Source: Sorangium sp. (lineage in GTDB: Bacteria; Myxococcota_A; Polyangia; Polyangiales; Polyangiaceae). From it: a stretch of 33,098 nt of DNA. The stretch's first letter is position 1; every line of letters starts with the position of its first letter. The translations under genes were made by a program, and so were the position numbers. Under the pieces are notes generated by a model. That model made no database searches. It saw only the letters and a program-made list of their open reading frames with translations, and was not told where the DNA came from. The stretch covers positions 1 to 33,098 of the forward strand of contig JAEUAF010000226.1 of assembly GCA_019695485.1 (NCBI GenBank), read 5' to 3'. Shown one piece after another: positions 17,640 through 26,897 of the stretch.

Positions 17640-18641
17640 ATGGCTAACCCCGCACCGTCCCGCTCCGGAAACACGCCTGACTTGTCGGGCGCGTTCCGGA
17701 GCCGCATCGCGCGTCCACCGAGCAAGTGGCAGCGCGGTTCGGACATCGCGTTTCGCTGGGTGGCGCACGCTTTCGGGGCAGGAGTGGTCCTGCTGCTCTT
17801 GGCCGTAGTCATCGAAGTAATGCGTCACGCCAGCAGCGCAATCGGCGCCTATGGCCTAAGCTTCTTGACAGGCTCGGTGTGGGACGCGAACCGCAGCACT
17901 TTCGGTGTGCTGCCGCACATCGTGGGGACGCTGTATACGTCTTTGATCGCGCTCGTGATCGGCGGGTTCTTGGGGATCACGGTGGCGCTGGTGTTGAGCC
18001 AGGGCTTCTTACACCGGCGCTGGGAGCTCGTGATGAAGAACGTGATCGAGCTCTTGGCTGCGATCCCGAGCGTCGTCTACGGTCTGTGGGGGATCTTCGT
18101 GATGATCCCCGTGCTGCGCGCTCAGGTGGCCTCTTTGAGCAAGCAGTTTGGCAACTTTCCGCTGTTTTCGACGAGCCTGAACGGGCCGGGGATCCTGCCG
18201 GCAGGAGCCGTGCTCGCGATCATGATTCTGCCGACGGTGACGGCCATTTCGCGCGAAGCGATGGCGGCCGTGCCGCCTCGTCTCGCTGCAGCCGCCTATG
18301 GTCTCGGCGCCACGCGCTGGGAAGTGATTTTCAAGGTCACGCTGCCGACCGCGGCTGGGGGCATCTTCGGGGCGTTGGTGTTGGGGCTCGGGCGCGCGTT
18401 TGGTGAGACGATGGCGCTCGCCATGCTGGTCGGCAACTCGAACAGCTTCGGCTGGTCCTTGTTTTCTCCCGGGAACACGCTCGCCGCGCTGCTCGCCAAT
18501 CATTTCCCGGAAGCGGGGGCGATCGAAGTCTCTGCGTTGATGTACGCCGCCGCGGTGCTGCTATCGATCACGCTGGTTCTCAACGTAATCGGTTCGCTCA
18601 TCATGCAGCGCGCCACCTCGGGCCTGCGAGGTCTCAAGTGA
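17640..18641 (+). CDS. pstC: Phosphate ABC transporter permease
   Basis: ELLAAIPSVVYGLWGIFVMIP, AISREAMAAVPPRLAAAAYGLGATRWEVIFKVTLPTAAGGIFGALVLGLGRAFGETMALAMLVGN; operon position. Confidence 0.96.
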   Translation: MANPAPSRSGNTPDLSGAFRSRIARPPSKWQRGSDIAFRWVAHAFGAGVVLLLLAVVIEVMRHASSAIGAYGLSFLTGSVWDANRSTFGVLPHIVGTLYTSLIALVIGGFLGITVALVLSQGFLHRRWELVMKNVIELLAAIPSVVYGLWGIFVMIPVLRAQVASLSKQFGNFPLFSTSLNGPGILPAGAVLAIMILPTVTAISREAMAAVPPRLAAAAYGLGATRWEVIFKVTLPTAAGGIFGALVLGLGRAFGETMALAMLVGNSNSFGWSLFSPGNTLAALLANHFPEAGAIEVSALMYAAAVLLSITLVLNVIGSLIMQRATSGLRGLK

Positions 18642-19534
18642 TCACGGATAGCGAGCCCCACGCATCGAAGCCCGTGCTCTCGCTTTCGTATTCGGTCACG
18701 AATTTTCGCACGTTGATGGACCGCGCGCTCACGATGTTCGCGATCTTGCTCTCGCTCGCCGCGCTGTTTCCGCTGTTCTCCGTGCTCTATATGTTGATCG
18801 TTCGCGGCGGCGCACTGATTAGCCCGAGTTTGTTCAGTGAGCTCACCCCGGGCGCTGGCATGGAAGGCGGCGGCATCGGCAACGCGCTGCTCGGCACGTT
18901 GGTCGTGGTGGCGATCGCGAGCCTGTTGAGCCTGCCTTTGGGGCTGTTGTCGGCGATTTACTTGGCTGAATACGGCACCGAGTCGAAGGCCGCGGTGGTG
19001 GTGCGCTTCGCGGGCAAGGTGTTGACGGGAATGCCGTCGATCCTGGCAGGTGTGTTCGCCTACGCCGCCGTGGTGGTCACGCTGGGCTCGTTCAGCGCCT
19101 TGGCCGGCGGCGTCGCCATGGCCGTCCTGATGGTGCCCACCGTAATGCTGACCGCGGAGCAAGCGCTGCTCGCCGTGCCGTCGAAGATGAAGATGGCCGC
19201 GCTCGGCATGGGGGCGACACGCACGCAGATGGTGTTGCGCGTCGTGGTCCCGACCGCGCTGCCAGGCATTCTAACGGGAGTGATGTTGGCGCTGGCGCGC
19301 GCGATGGGCGAAACCGCGCCGCTGCTCTTCACGGCGCTTTTCAGCGACTACTGGTTCGAGGGCAACGTGCGCGCGCCGGTCGCGTCGCTCGCCGTGCTGA
19401 TCTACAATTTTTCGGGGAGTCCGTTCCCACACCTGGTAAAGCTTGCCTGGGCCGCGTCCCTGGTTCTGGTCAGCCTGGTGTTGGTCTTGAACGTGATTGC
19501 CCAGGTCGTCATCAAGCGTCCAACTGAACAGTGA
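18638..19534 (+). CDS. pstA: Phosphate ABC transporter permease
   Basis: [40 protein letters not shown]...[58 protein letters not shown]; 4-bp overlap with pstC. Confidence 0.95.
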   Translation: MITDSEPHASKPVLSLSYSVTNFRTLMDRALTMFAILLSLAALFPLFSVLYMLIVRGGALISPSLFSELTPGAGMEGGGIGNALLGTLVVVAIASLLSLPLGLLSAIYLAEYGTESKAAVVVRFAGKVLTGMPSILAGVFAYAAVVVTLGSFSALAGGVAMAVLMVPTVMLTAEQALLAVPSKMKMAALGMGATRTQMVLRVVVPTALPGILTGVMLALARAMGETAPLLFTALFSDYWFEGNVRAPVASLAVLIYNFSGSPFPHLVKLAWAASLVLVSLVLVLNVIAQVVIKRPTEQ

Positions 19535-19548
19535 TTGGGAGTAAAACC

Positions 19549-20415
19549 ATGACCATCAAAGGCGTTTATGCGAACGACATCGGCCCCGAGTCAGACGCGG
19601 CGCGAGCCTCGGCGCGGGCCATCACGGCGCAGGGCGCGCGCGCCAAAGCGCTGATGGACTGCCATATCCGCAAGCTCTACTACGGGAGCTTCTTGGCCGT
19701 GCGCGACGCCGAAATCCCGATTGCGCCTAACGCGATCACGGCGTTCATCGGCCCCTCGGGCTGCGGCAAGAGCACCGTGCTGCGCAGCTTGAACCGCATG
19801 AACGATTTCGTGCCCGGATTTCGCCTCGAAGGGTCAGTCCATTTTCAGGGCCAAGACATTTATGCGAACCACGTCGACCCCGTGGCGGTGCGGCGCTCGA
19901 TTGGCATGGTGTTCCAACAACCAAACCCGTTCGCGATGAGCATCTACAAGAACGTCGCCTTCGGCCTGCGGCTCAATCGCTACAAGGGTGACTACGCCGA
20001 GCGCGTGGAGGCCGCGCTGCGCGGAGCCGCGCTGTGGGACGAGGTGAAGGATAAGCTCCACTCGAGCGGGCTTTCCTTGTCCGGTGGTCAACAGCAACGC
20101 CTGTGCATTGCGCGCGCGATCGCCGTCGAGCCAGATCTCTTGCTGATGGACGAGCCGTGCTCGGCGCTCGATCCGATCGCGACGCGCCGCATCGAAGAGC
20201 TGATGCTCGAGCTCAAAGAGCGCTACACGATCGCGATCGTGACCCACAACCTGCAGCAAGCCCAGCGCGTCGCCGACCACACCGCCTTCCTCTTCGTCGA
20301 CACCAGCGCGGGCGGCCGCACCGGCTACCTCATCGAATACCGCCCCACGGCAGCCCTCTTCGAGGACCCGCGCGAAGAGCGGACGAAAGCGTACATCCGC
20401 GGCGAATTCAGCTGA
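19549..20415 (+). CDS. pstB: Phosphate ABC transporter ATP-binding protein
   Basis: Walker [11 protein letters not shown], signature [16 protein letters not shown], Walker [17 protein letters not shown]; PstB-typical [11 protein letters not shown] 19549 preceded by GGGAG; track start GTG 19531. Confidence 0.96.
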   Translation: MTIKGVYANDIGPESDAARASARAITAQGARAKALMDCHIRKLYYGSFLAVRDAEIPIAPNAITAFIGPSGCGKSTVLRSLNRMNDFVPGFRLEGSVHFQGQDIYANHVDPVAVRRSIGMVFQQPNPFAMSIYKNVAFGLRLNRYKGDYAERVEAALRGAALWDEVKDKLHSSGLSLSGGQQQRLCIARAIAVEPDLLLMDEPCSALDPIATRRIEELMLELKERYTIAIVTHNLQQAQRVADHTAFLFVDTSAGGRTGYLIEYRPTAALFEDPREERTKAYIRGEFS

Positions 20416-20440
20416 AGGCCCGAGCCGACGCATGTCCACG

Positions 20441-20503
20441 GGAAATTCAGGACCATCGGGGCGCTTGTCTGACGGAGGACACTCGGCCGCCTCCCTGAAT
20501 TCC
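20441..20503. repeat. Nested inverted repeat in pstB/kinase-like intergenic region
   Basis: GGAAATTCAGG (20441-20451) versus CCTGAATTCC (20494-20503), with inner GGAGG (20474-20478)/CCTCC (20490-20494). Confidence 0.45.
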
Positions 20504-20520
20504 GCTGTCTCCCCGTAAAC

Positions 20521-20538
20521 GTGCCCGTGCCCGTGCCC
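20521..20538. repeat. Short tandem hexamer repeat (GTGCCC)x3
   Basis: gtgcccgtgcccgtgccc read directly. Confidence 0.8.
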
Positions 20539-20659
20539 GAAGGAGCTCAACGGCGCGAGCGGTCGTGCCGATGAAGTGGGATGCAGCTGGATCACGAGAA
20601 CTGGACACACCGACCAGACCGTCGGGCACGTTTTCGGGCTGAGAATTCGGGGCCGCGCG

Positions 20660-22705
20660 CTAATCGATCACCATCTCCTCGAACAGCAGCCGGCGCTTGA
20701 GGCTGATCAAGCGCCCTACGTCTTCCGAGAACAGCTCGGGACGCTTGGTGTAAAAGAGGTGACGACTGCGCTGCACCAAGTCGACGAAGACTTGGGTGAG
20801 CTCTTCTTCTGTCACGCGACCCGCGCTCTGGCGTTCGACGTCGCCGAATGGCCAAGCTTCCGCGAGTCCGCGGCGCAGCTGAGATTCGCTCTCGATGAGC
20901 TTTTCCCAGGGCAGGTGTCGACCGCGGTTGGCGACGGGCGCGCTAAACAGCAACAAGATCAAGGATACGGCCAAGAACATGTAGTCGGCGACTTTGTCTT
21001 TGGGTGAGTGTACGGGCGCGTAGGAATCGAGGTCGATGCCCTTGAGCTGCCCGCGTCGGCTGATCATCAAATTGCCATTCTTGAGGTCGTTGATGGCGTA
21101 GCCGATGCGATGCACGTCTTCGAGCCAGAGCAGCACGCTGGTCAGCAGGTCGAGCACGGTGGCGGTCGAGAGCGCGTGCTGAAACGGCAGGTTCATGCGG
21201 CTCCGCCGCCAGAGCTCGCCGCCGCGCTGACTCACGGCCCGCTCGTACTCGACCGCCCCTTCCTCATCGCTCACGCGGGCGCTCGGGGGGCGGCTCACGC
21301 TGGCGTGCTCGGTCCCTGTCACGCCTACCAGGTTGTCGAGCGTGTCGCCCTCGATCAGTTGCAGCACATGGTACGTGTAACGCTGGTGCCGAAGCTTTCC
21401 GGTGTCGTAGAGGCGAATCAAGTGCGAGGCGCGGGACAGTGCGCGTCCCACGCTCATGGCCGCCTCGGCCTCGAGAATGGCCTGCTTCTTTTTGCCGACG
21501 ATACGATCGACCTTCAAGGCCACCCGCGCCGGGAAGCTCGGGTTGTTGTCGTTCAAAGCCTCGTAGACGCGACCGAACTCGCCCATCCCGAGCTGTCGAA
21601 GCAGCGTGAAACCGAGATCTTGAAACGAGTCGGCGACGGCTTTCCACGCGTCCAAGTCATCGCGGTCGAGAATTCCGTAGCGCAAGATCTCGGGTTTCTG
21701 CGTACGCACCTTGCGCGCCTTGTGCTCGAAGTTCATCGGCTGCATCACGCTCGACACGCCCGGCATCGCCCCAGCCAGACTCAGGCGCAAATAGATCGAG
21801 TCCAAATACTCGCGCACCGCGACCCGCACTTCGTCGGCGTAGCTCGCGTAGGGCTCCGCCCGCAGCAGAAAGCCCAGCCGTCCCAACATCCGAAGATAAG
21901 GGTGTTGCTCGAGCAATTGGGCGCGCCCGATGCCGCTCGAATCGGCGAGCATGGCCTCGTAGATGGCTCCGCTCGGGCTGGTGAAGAGGACGCCCCCTTT
22001 GCGACCAGCGTAGAGCACGTTCATGGCCACGTAGGCCATCTTCGCGAACACCTCGACTTTGGCGGCGAAGCGGTCGCGCGGCGACGCTGGATAGGCGAGC
22101 TCGGCGATCAGCGCCGAAATCAGCGACCAGCACACGCCGAGCCGCTGTTCGTTCGAGAGCTCGGGCCGCGCCAACAACGCCTCGTGCACATAGCGCGCGA
22201 GCCGCGAGTGCAGCACCACGCGCACGTCACTGATCGGCTCTTCCCGATCCGTCTCTCGCGCGCCGTCGCTCGGCACCTCGGGGCTCAACAGAACCCGCAC
22301 CGGCAGGCGCGCATTGCTCGGTTCGAACAAGAGCTCATTCAGCGCCTTCCGCACATTCGGCTTCGCTTGCAGCGCCTGCTGCAGGTGTGACAGCCCCTGC
22401 CTCAATAGGTCGGCGAGCCAGCGCGAGTCGTCGTTCTCGGCCTCGAACGCCGCTAAACCTAGGTCCGGCTGCAAGAGGACGCGAACGCCGATCTCTGCTT
22501 CGACGCGCTCTTCCTGAGGCAGCCCGACGTAGTGCACCCACTCCTCGATGTCGCCGCTGAAGACGGTTACCGAAGAGTCGGTGCGGAGCCCGCGGGACGC
22601 CGGCGAATCGACCGCCGTAACCGCGCGCGGATTCGGCGGAGGCCGCCAATTCCACGAGTCCAGCGCGGCGCGTAGCGCCTGCTCCGCGGCCTTCTTCTTA
22701 GCCAT
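20660..22705 (-). CDS. Protein kinase-like protein with large uncharacterised N-terminal region
   Basis: C-terminal kinase hallmarks: glycine loop LRQLGMGEFGRVYEAL, VALKVD, catalytic-loop-like YAINDLKNGNLMI, DFG-equivalent GIDLDSYAP. The first ~360 aa have no recognised domain. Confidence 0.8.
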   Translation of the reverse strand: MAKKKAAEQALRAALDSWNWRPPPNPRAVTAVDSPASRGLRTDSSVTVFSGDIEEWVHYVGLPQEERVEAEIGVRVLLQPDLGLAAFEAENDDSRWLADLLRQGLSHLQQALQAKPNVRKALNELLFEPSNARLPVRVLLSPEVPSDGARETDREEPISDVRVVLHSRLARYVHEALLARPELSNEQRLGVCWSLISALIAELAYPASPRDRFAAKVEVFAKMAYVAMNVLYAGRKGGVLFTSPSGAIYEAMLADSSGIGRAQLLEQHPYLRMLGRLGFLLRAEPYASYADEVRVAVREYLDSIYLRLSLAGAMPGVSSVMQPMNFEHKARKVRTQKPEILRYGILDRDDLDAWKAVADSFQDLGFTLLRQLGMGEFGRVYEALNDNNPSFPARVALKVDRIVGKKKQAILEAEAAMSVGRALSRASHLIRLYDTGKLRHQRYTYHVLQLIEGDTLDNLVGVTGTEHASVSRPPSARVSDEEGAVEYERAVSQRGGELWRRSRMNLPFQHALSTATVLDLLTSVLLWLEDVHRIGYAINDLKNGNLMISRRGQLKGIDLDSYAPVHSPKDKVADYMFLAVSLILLLFSAPVANRGRHLPWEKLIESESQLRRGLAEAWPFGDVERQSAGRVTEEELTQVFVDLVQRSRHLFYTKRPELFSEDVGRLISLKRRLLFEEMVID

Positions 22706-22843
22706 CGAGGCTCGAGTCTAGTCGACGCCTGACGCCGTCGCGCGCTCAGTCCGCGTTTTTTCCGCGCCTTTTTCCTGAGCCGAGCCGCCGGGCGCTAGAC
22801 CCGGCTTTGATAACCGCCGAGGGTCCGCTAACTTCGGCGCCCA

Positions 22844-24169
22844 ATGAGTAGTGCGGTCGATCTCATCGTCAAGAAGCGCGGCGGCGGCGAGCTCACCCGA
22901 GCAGAGATCCAGACGCTCGTCGCTGGCCTGCTCTCGGGCAGCGTGGCGGACTACCAAATGAGCGCGTTCCTGATGGCCACGTTCTTTCGCGGTATGACCG
23001 ACGCGGAGACGGTCGCCCTCACTCAAGCCATGCTGAACTCCGGCCGGGTGCTCAAGCTTGCATCCGTCAAGAAGCCCAAGATCGACAAGCACTCGACGGG
23101 CGGTGTCGGCGACAAGATCAGCGTGTGCTTGGCGCCCCTGGTCGCGGCTTGCGGCGTGGCGGTGCCGATGGTCTCCGGGCGTGGCCTCGGACACACCGGC
23201 GGCACGCTGGACAAGCTCGAGGCCATCCCAGGATTCTCCGTCGATCTTTCGGCCCGACGCTTCGAGCACGTGGTGCGGACCGTCGGCACCTCGATGATCG
23301 GACAGACCGCCGAGATCGCCCCCGCCGACCGCCGCATCTACGCGCTGCGCGACGTCACGGGTACCGTCGAGTGCATTCCGCTGATCGTCGCCAGTATCCT
23401 CTCGAAGAAGTTGGCCGAAGGCATCGATGGACTGGTCCTCGACGTGAAGGCGGGCCGCGGCGCGTTCATGAAGGACCGCAAAGCCGCGGAGAGCTTGGCC
23501 CGTGCGCTGGTAAGCGTGGGGCAGCGCGCGGGCAAACGTGTGGTCGCGCTGGTCACGGACATGTCGGCGCCGATCGGGCTCACGATCGGCAACGCGCTCG
23601 AGACGCGCGAGGCAATCGCCGTATTGCAAGACGGCGGCCCCGCCGACACCCGCGAACTCACCCTGGCGCTCGGCGTAGAAATGCTGCTCTTGGCGGGCGT
23701 CACGCGCTCGCCGCAGCAGGCCGAGGCGCGCTTGAAGCAAGCCCTATCCAGCGGCGCCGGCTTCGAATGCTTCCTGCGCCTAGTGAAGGCACAGGGCGGC
23801 GACGTGCGCAGCGTCGAGCATCCCGAGCGCTTGCCGCAAGCCAAAGCCAAGGTCGCCGTGCGCGCGGCCAAGGCAGGGCGGGTTCTCGCGATCGATCCAC
23901 TCGAGCTCGGGCTTGCTGCGGTTGCGCTCGGCGCCGGCAGAAGCCGCACCGATCAGCGCGTCGATCCCGCCGCGGGCATCGAGATCGCTGCCGCCTGCGG
24001 TACGCGCGTCGCACGCGGCGAGCCACTGGCCTGGCTGCATGCCAAAACGACGGCGCTCGCCCAGGCAGAGCTCGCGCGAGTCGAGCGCGCCTTTACGCTC
24101 GGAAGCGGCAGCTTCCGCGCCAAACCCCGCGTGCTTTCGCGCATCACCGGCGCCCCCAAGGTCCGATGA
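22844..24169 (+). CDS. deoA: Thymidine phosphorylase / pyrimidine-nucleoside phosphorylase
   Basis: VDLIVKKRGGGELTRAEIQTLVAGLLSGSVADYQMSAFLMA, KHSTGGVGDKISVCLAPLVAACGVAVPMVSGRGLGHTGGTLDKLEAIPGF, DVKAGRGAFMK. Confidence 0.95.
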   Translation: MSSAVDLIVKKRGGGELTRAEIQTLVAGLLSGSVADYQMSAFLMATFFRGMTDAETVALTQAMLNSGRVLKLASVKKPKIDKHSTGGVGDKISVCLAPLVAACGVAVPMVSGRGLGHTGGTLDKLEAIPGFSVDLSARRFEHVVRTVGTSMIGQTAEIAPADRRIYALRDVTGTVECIPLIVASILSKKLAEGIDGLVLDVKAGRGAFMKDRKAAESLARALVSVGQRAGKRVVALVTDMSAPIGLTIGNALETREAIAVLQDGGPADTRELTLALGVEMLLLAGVTRSPQQAEARLKQALSSGAGFECFLRLVKAQGGDVRSVEHPERLPQAKAKVAVRAAKAGRVLAIDPLELGLAAVALGAGRSRTDQRVDPAAGIEIAAACGTRVARGEPLAWLHAKTTALAQAELARVERAFTLGSGSFRAKPRVLSRITGAPKVR

Positions 24170-24945
24170 TGCCGCTCACCCGACTGCTGCGTTTCGTTCG
24201 CGAGCAATGGGCGATCATCGACCGAGAACAAATGGTCGAGCCCCTTCCCAATTCCAAGGTTTACGCGATCCTGATTACCGCTGCGATCGCGTTGGTGCTT
24301 CCCAAGTACTTCGGGAGCCCCGAGGCCTTCCGCCGCATGGCCTGGGCCCAAACGCTCTGGTCTGGCCTTCCGTACCCGGACCTGCACCCGCACTTACATT
24401 GGGCGGCGTTCAAGTTCTTTCACTATGGCCTCTTGCCAGCGCTCTGCATTCGCCTCTTCTTGAAACGACCGCTGCGGGACTATGGCGTGCACGTGGTGTG
24501 GGAGCCCAAAGTCTGGCTGCTTTACCTGGGGATGCTCGGGCTAGTGCTCCCGCTCAGCTACTTCGCTTCCGGGACATCCAGCTTTCTGCGCACCTATCCG
24601 AAGTATGCGGGCGCGGGGAATTCACTCGGCGAACTCATCACCTGGGAAGCCGCCTACGCATTCCAGTTCTTGATGTTGGAGTTCTTCTTCAGAGGCTTTC
24701 TGATCTTCTCGTTGGCGCGACACATCGGCTCGATGGCCATCTTCGTAATGGTCGTCCCGTATGCGATGATCCACTTGAGCAAGCCATTGGCCGAATGTCT
24801 CGGGTCTATCCTGACCGGCATCACGCTCGGGACTGTGGCGCTGCGCACCCGCTCGATCTTCGGCGGCGTCTTCGTGCACTGCGTCGTCGCGTGGAGCATG
24901 GACCTCTTCGCACTGGCTCAAAAAGGCCAGCTTTCCCACCTGTAA
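24166..24945 (+). CDS. CPBP-family intramembrane protein (paralog of 7517..8518)
   Basis: WEAAYAFQFLMLEFFFRGFLIFSLARHIGSMAIFVMVVPYAMIHLSKPLAECLGSILTGITLGTVALRTRSIFGGVFVHCVVAWSMDLFAL. Start codon overlaps the deoA stop (ATGA), suggesting translational coupling. Confidence 0.8.
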   Translation: MMPLTRLLRFVREQWAIIDREQMVEPLPNSKVYAILITAAIALVLPKYFGSPEAFRRMAWAQTLWSGLPYPDLHPHLHWAAFKFFHYGLLPALCIRLFLKRPLRDYGVHVVWEPKVWLLYLGMLGLVLPLSYFASGTSSFLRTYPKYAGAGNSLGELITWEAAYAFQFLMLEFFFRGFLIFSLARHIGSMAIFVMVVPYAMIHLSKPLAECLGSILTGITLGTVALRTRSIFGGVFVHCVVAWSMDLFALAQKGQLSHL

Positions 24946-25097
24946 CCACCACCTTCTGGCGTGCGCACGTTTGGGCCCGTGAACGCAGATTCTGCGGTTC
25001 TGCCCGCGCCTAAGGTCGCACTGGGTCGCCTTTTCGCGGGTTTGGCGGGCGGCTCACTTGTTGCAGTCAGCGCTCCCAAACAGGAGTCCGTATTTCG

Positions 25098-26087
25098 ATG
25101 GCTGAGAGCTGGGGCACAGTCTGGCGTCGCTGGCGGTATGCCGCCCTCTATGTGCTGATCGCCGGGTCGTACATCGTTCTGTCGAGTGTCCTCGCGGAAG
25201 CGCCCGGGCCCGCGGGCGCGAAGCAGGCACACATCGAATTGGCGAAGGGCTTGGTCTTCGTCATCTTTTCCGCAGGGCTCGCGCAGTGCCTCATCTTTGG
25301 ACGCGCGGCGGGGCTCGACCGAGCGCGCCAAGAGTTGAACGCGCATCTGGCCGCCCCGGGCGCATCTCACGTCTCCGCCATCACCACCGGAGCCATCGCT
25401 CACGAGATGAAGAACGTGCTGATGGCCGCGATGCTCTCCGCCGATCTGCTCTCGGGCTCGCGCACCGAAGTCTGCGGGTCCGACCTCGAGGAAGCCGAGC
25501 GCGACTTGCGCGACGCTTTGAATCGTCTCAACGTGTTGAGCCGCGAACTCATGAGTCTGGTGCGGCGGGATCTCGACGACGCCCACGCCACCTTCGATCT
25601 GTCCGCCTCGGCCCGTACGGCTATCAAGCTGCTCGCGCCAGCGGGTTCGCCCGCACGCGCCTGGATCGAGCTCGACGCGCCGACCCCCTGTTTGGTGAAG
25701 GGCTCGCTCCGACAAATGGAGCTTTCGATCGTGAATTTGCTGGCCAACGCGATCGAAGCCACGCAGCTGAAGGGCAAGATCAGGCTCTCTGTTCGGAAGA
25801 AAGGAAACATGGGGGAGCTCGAGGTCGCCGATGAAGGGCCCGGCCTGAGCGAACACGCGAAGGCGCACTTGTTCCAGCCGTGCTCATCCAGCAAAGCCAC
25901 AGGCTCGGGGCTCGGACTGTCGCTGAGCCGTCAGATCGCGCGCCTGTGCGATGGGGATCTAGAGCTCGTCTCGACCTCCAGCCGCGGCACCGTGTTCGAG
26001 CTGAGCTTGCCCTTGTCGTCGCAGAATTCCACGGCGCAAGAGCCCCGTCGCGCCCAGCCGCTGTCTGCACCCGCGGCGGACCACTGA
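25098..26087 (+). CDS. Sensor histidine kinase (orphan in this window)
   Basis: H-box GAIAHEMKNVLMAAMLSADLL, N-box LSIVNLLANAIEATQ, G1 VADEGPGLSEHAKAHLFQP, G2 GSGLGLSLSRQIARLCDGDLEL; two N-terminal hydrophobic segments. AGGAG upstream of the ATG. Confidence 0.92.
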   Translation: MAESWGTVWRRWRYAALYVLIAGSYIVLSSVLAEAPGPAGAKQAHIELAKGLVFVIFSAGLAQCLIFGRAAGLDRARQELNAHLAAPGASHVSAITTGAIAHEMKNVLMAAMLSADLLSGSRTEVCGSDLEEAERDLRDALNRLNVLSRELMSLVRRDLDDAHATFDLSASARTAIKLLAPAGSPARAWIELDAPTPCLVKGSLRQMELSIVNLLANAIEATQLKGKIRLSVRKKGNMGELEVADEGPGLSEHAKAHLFQPCSSSKATGSGLGLSLSRQIARLCDGDLELVSTSSRGTVFELSLPLSSQNSTAQEPRRAQPLSAPAADH

Positions 26088-26228
26088 TTTCCTTCCGACG
26101 TCGTGTCCGGCCGAGCGCAGGGCCCAATCCCTCACTTCTATTTCCCTGCGGTTTCCAGCCAGAATCGTGCACAAAAACGCCACACCGAGCGCGCTGGCCC
26201 GAGACCGAACGCATGCTATACGGCGGAC

Positions 26229-26897
26229 GTGCCTGCCACATGGTCCCCTGAGTCGCTCTCGCCCGAGGCCTCGCTCCTGCGCCTGCAGACGGGAAACCGC
26301 CGTTTCTTGGAGAAGGGTGCCGCAATTAGCAGCCGGGTGTTTCGACCCGAGCTGGCGGAGCAACCTCAGTGCCCGTTTGCGATCATCCTCGGCTGTTCGG
26401 ATTCCCGAACACCTGTGGAAATCCTATTCGACGAAGGCTTCGGCGATCTGTTCGTGGTGCGCATTGCCGGCAACGTCGTCGCACCGTCGGTGGTTGGTTC
26501 GATTGAGTTCGCCGCCTCCCAATTCGGCACGCGCCTGGTGGTCGTGATGGGGCACACCCGCTGTGGCGCCATCTCCGCCACGGTGAAGGCGTTGCAATCC
26601 GGCAACGGCCCCGAATCGAGGAATCTGCGGGCAATCACGGATCGCATCTCGCCTCACATCGCCGAGCTCGCGCACACACCAGGCCTAGAAATGCAGGCTC
26701 TGCTGCGCGAATCCATGCGCGTCAACGTGCGCGCGTCCGCGGACCATTTGCGCCACGGCAGCCGCTTGCTCGAGGAGCTGGTGCTCGCCGGCAGAGTCGC
26801 GGTCGTCGGCGCCGAGTACGAACTCGAGACCGGCAAGGTTCACTTCTTCGACGGCGTACCGCTCTCGAACTCCGAGCGCCCGCCACACCCGAAATAG
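26229..26897 (+). CDS. Beta-class carbonic anhydrase
   Basis: GCSDSRTPVEILFDEGFGDLFVVRIAGNVV and MGHTRCGAI supply the Cys-Asp-Arg and His/Cys zinc-site motifs. Start uncertain (GTG 26229 chosen). Confidence 0.92.
   Translation: MPATWSPESLSPEASLLRLQTGNRRFLEKGAAISSRVFRPELAEQPQCPFAIILGCSDSRTPVEILFDEGFGDLFVVRIAGNVVAPSVVGSIEFAASQFGTRLVVVMGHTRCGAISATVKALQSGNGPESRNLRAITDRISPHIAELAHTPGLEMQALLRESMRVNVRASADHLRHGSRLLEELVLAGRVAVVGAEYELETGKVHFFDGVPLSNSERPPHPK

Noticed and set aside
16433-17812. 459-aa minus-strand ORF opposite pstS
   Set aside because: Shadow ORF of pstS, whose signatures are unambiguous.
20416-20659. IS element or transposon remnant after pstB
   Set aside because: No transposase-like translation and no clear terminal repeats with a target duplication; only hairpin and hexamer repeats are supportable.
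21008-22390. 460-aa plus-strand ORF opposite the kinase-like gene
   Set aside because: His/Arg/Val-rich antisense shadow; the minus strand shows kinase motifs.
23125-24165. Extension of the CPBP ORF (606 aa in the track) back through deoA
   Set aside because: The upstream part is an Arg-rich out-of-frame reading of deoA; the CPBP gene starts at the ATGA overlap.
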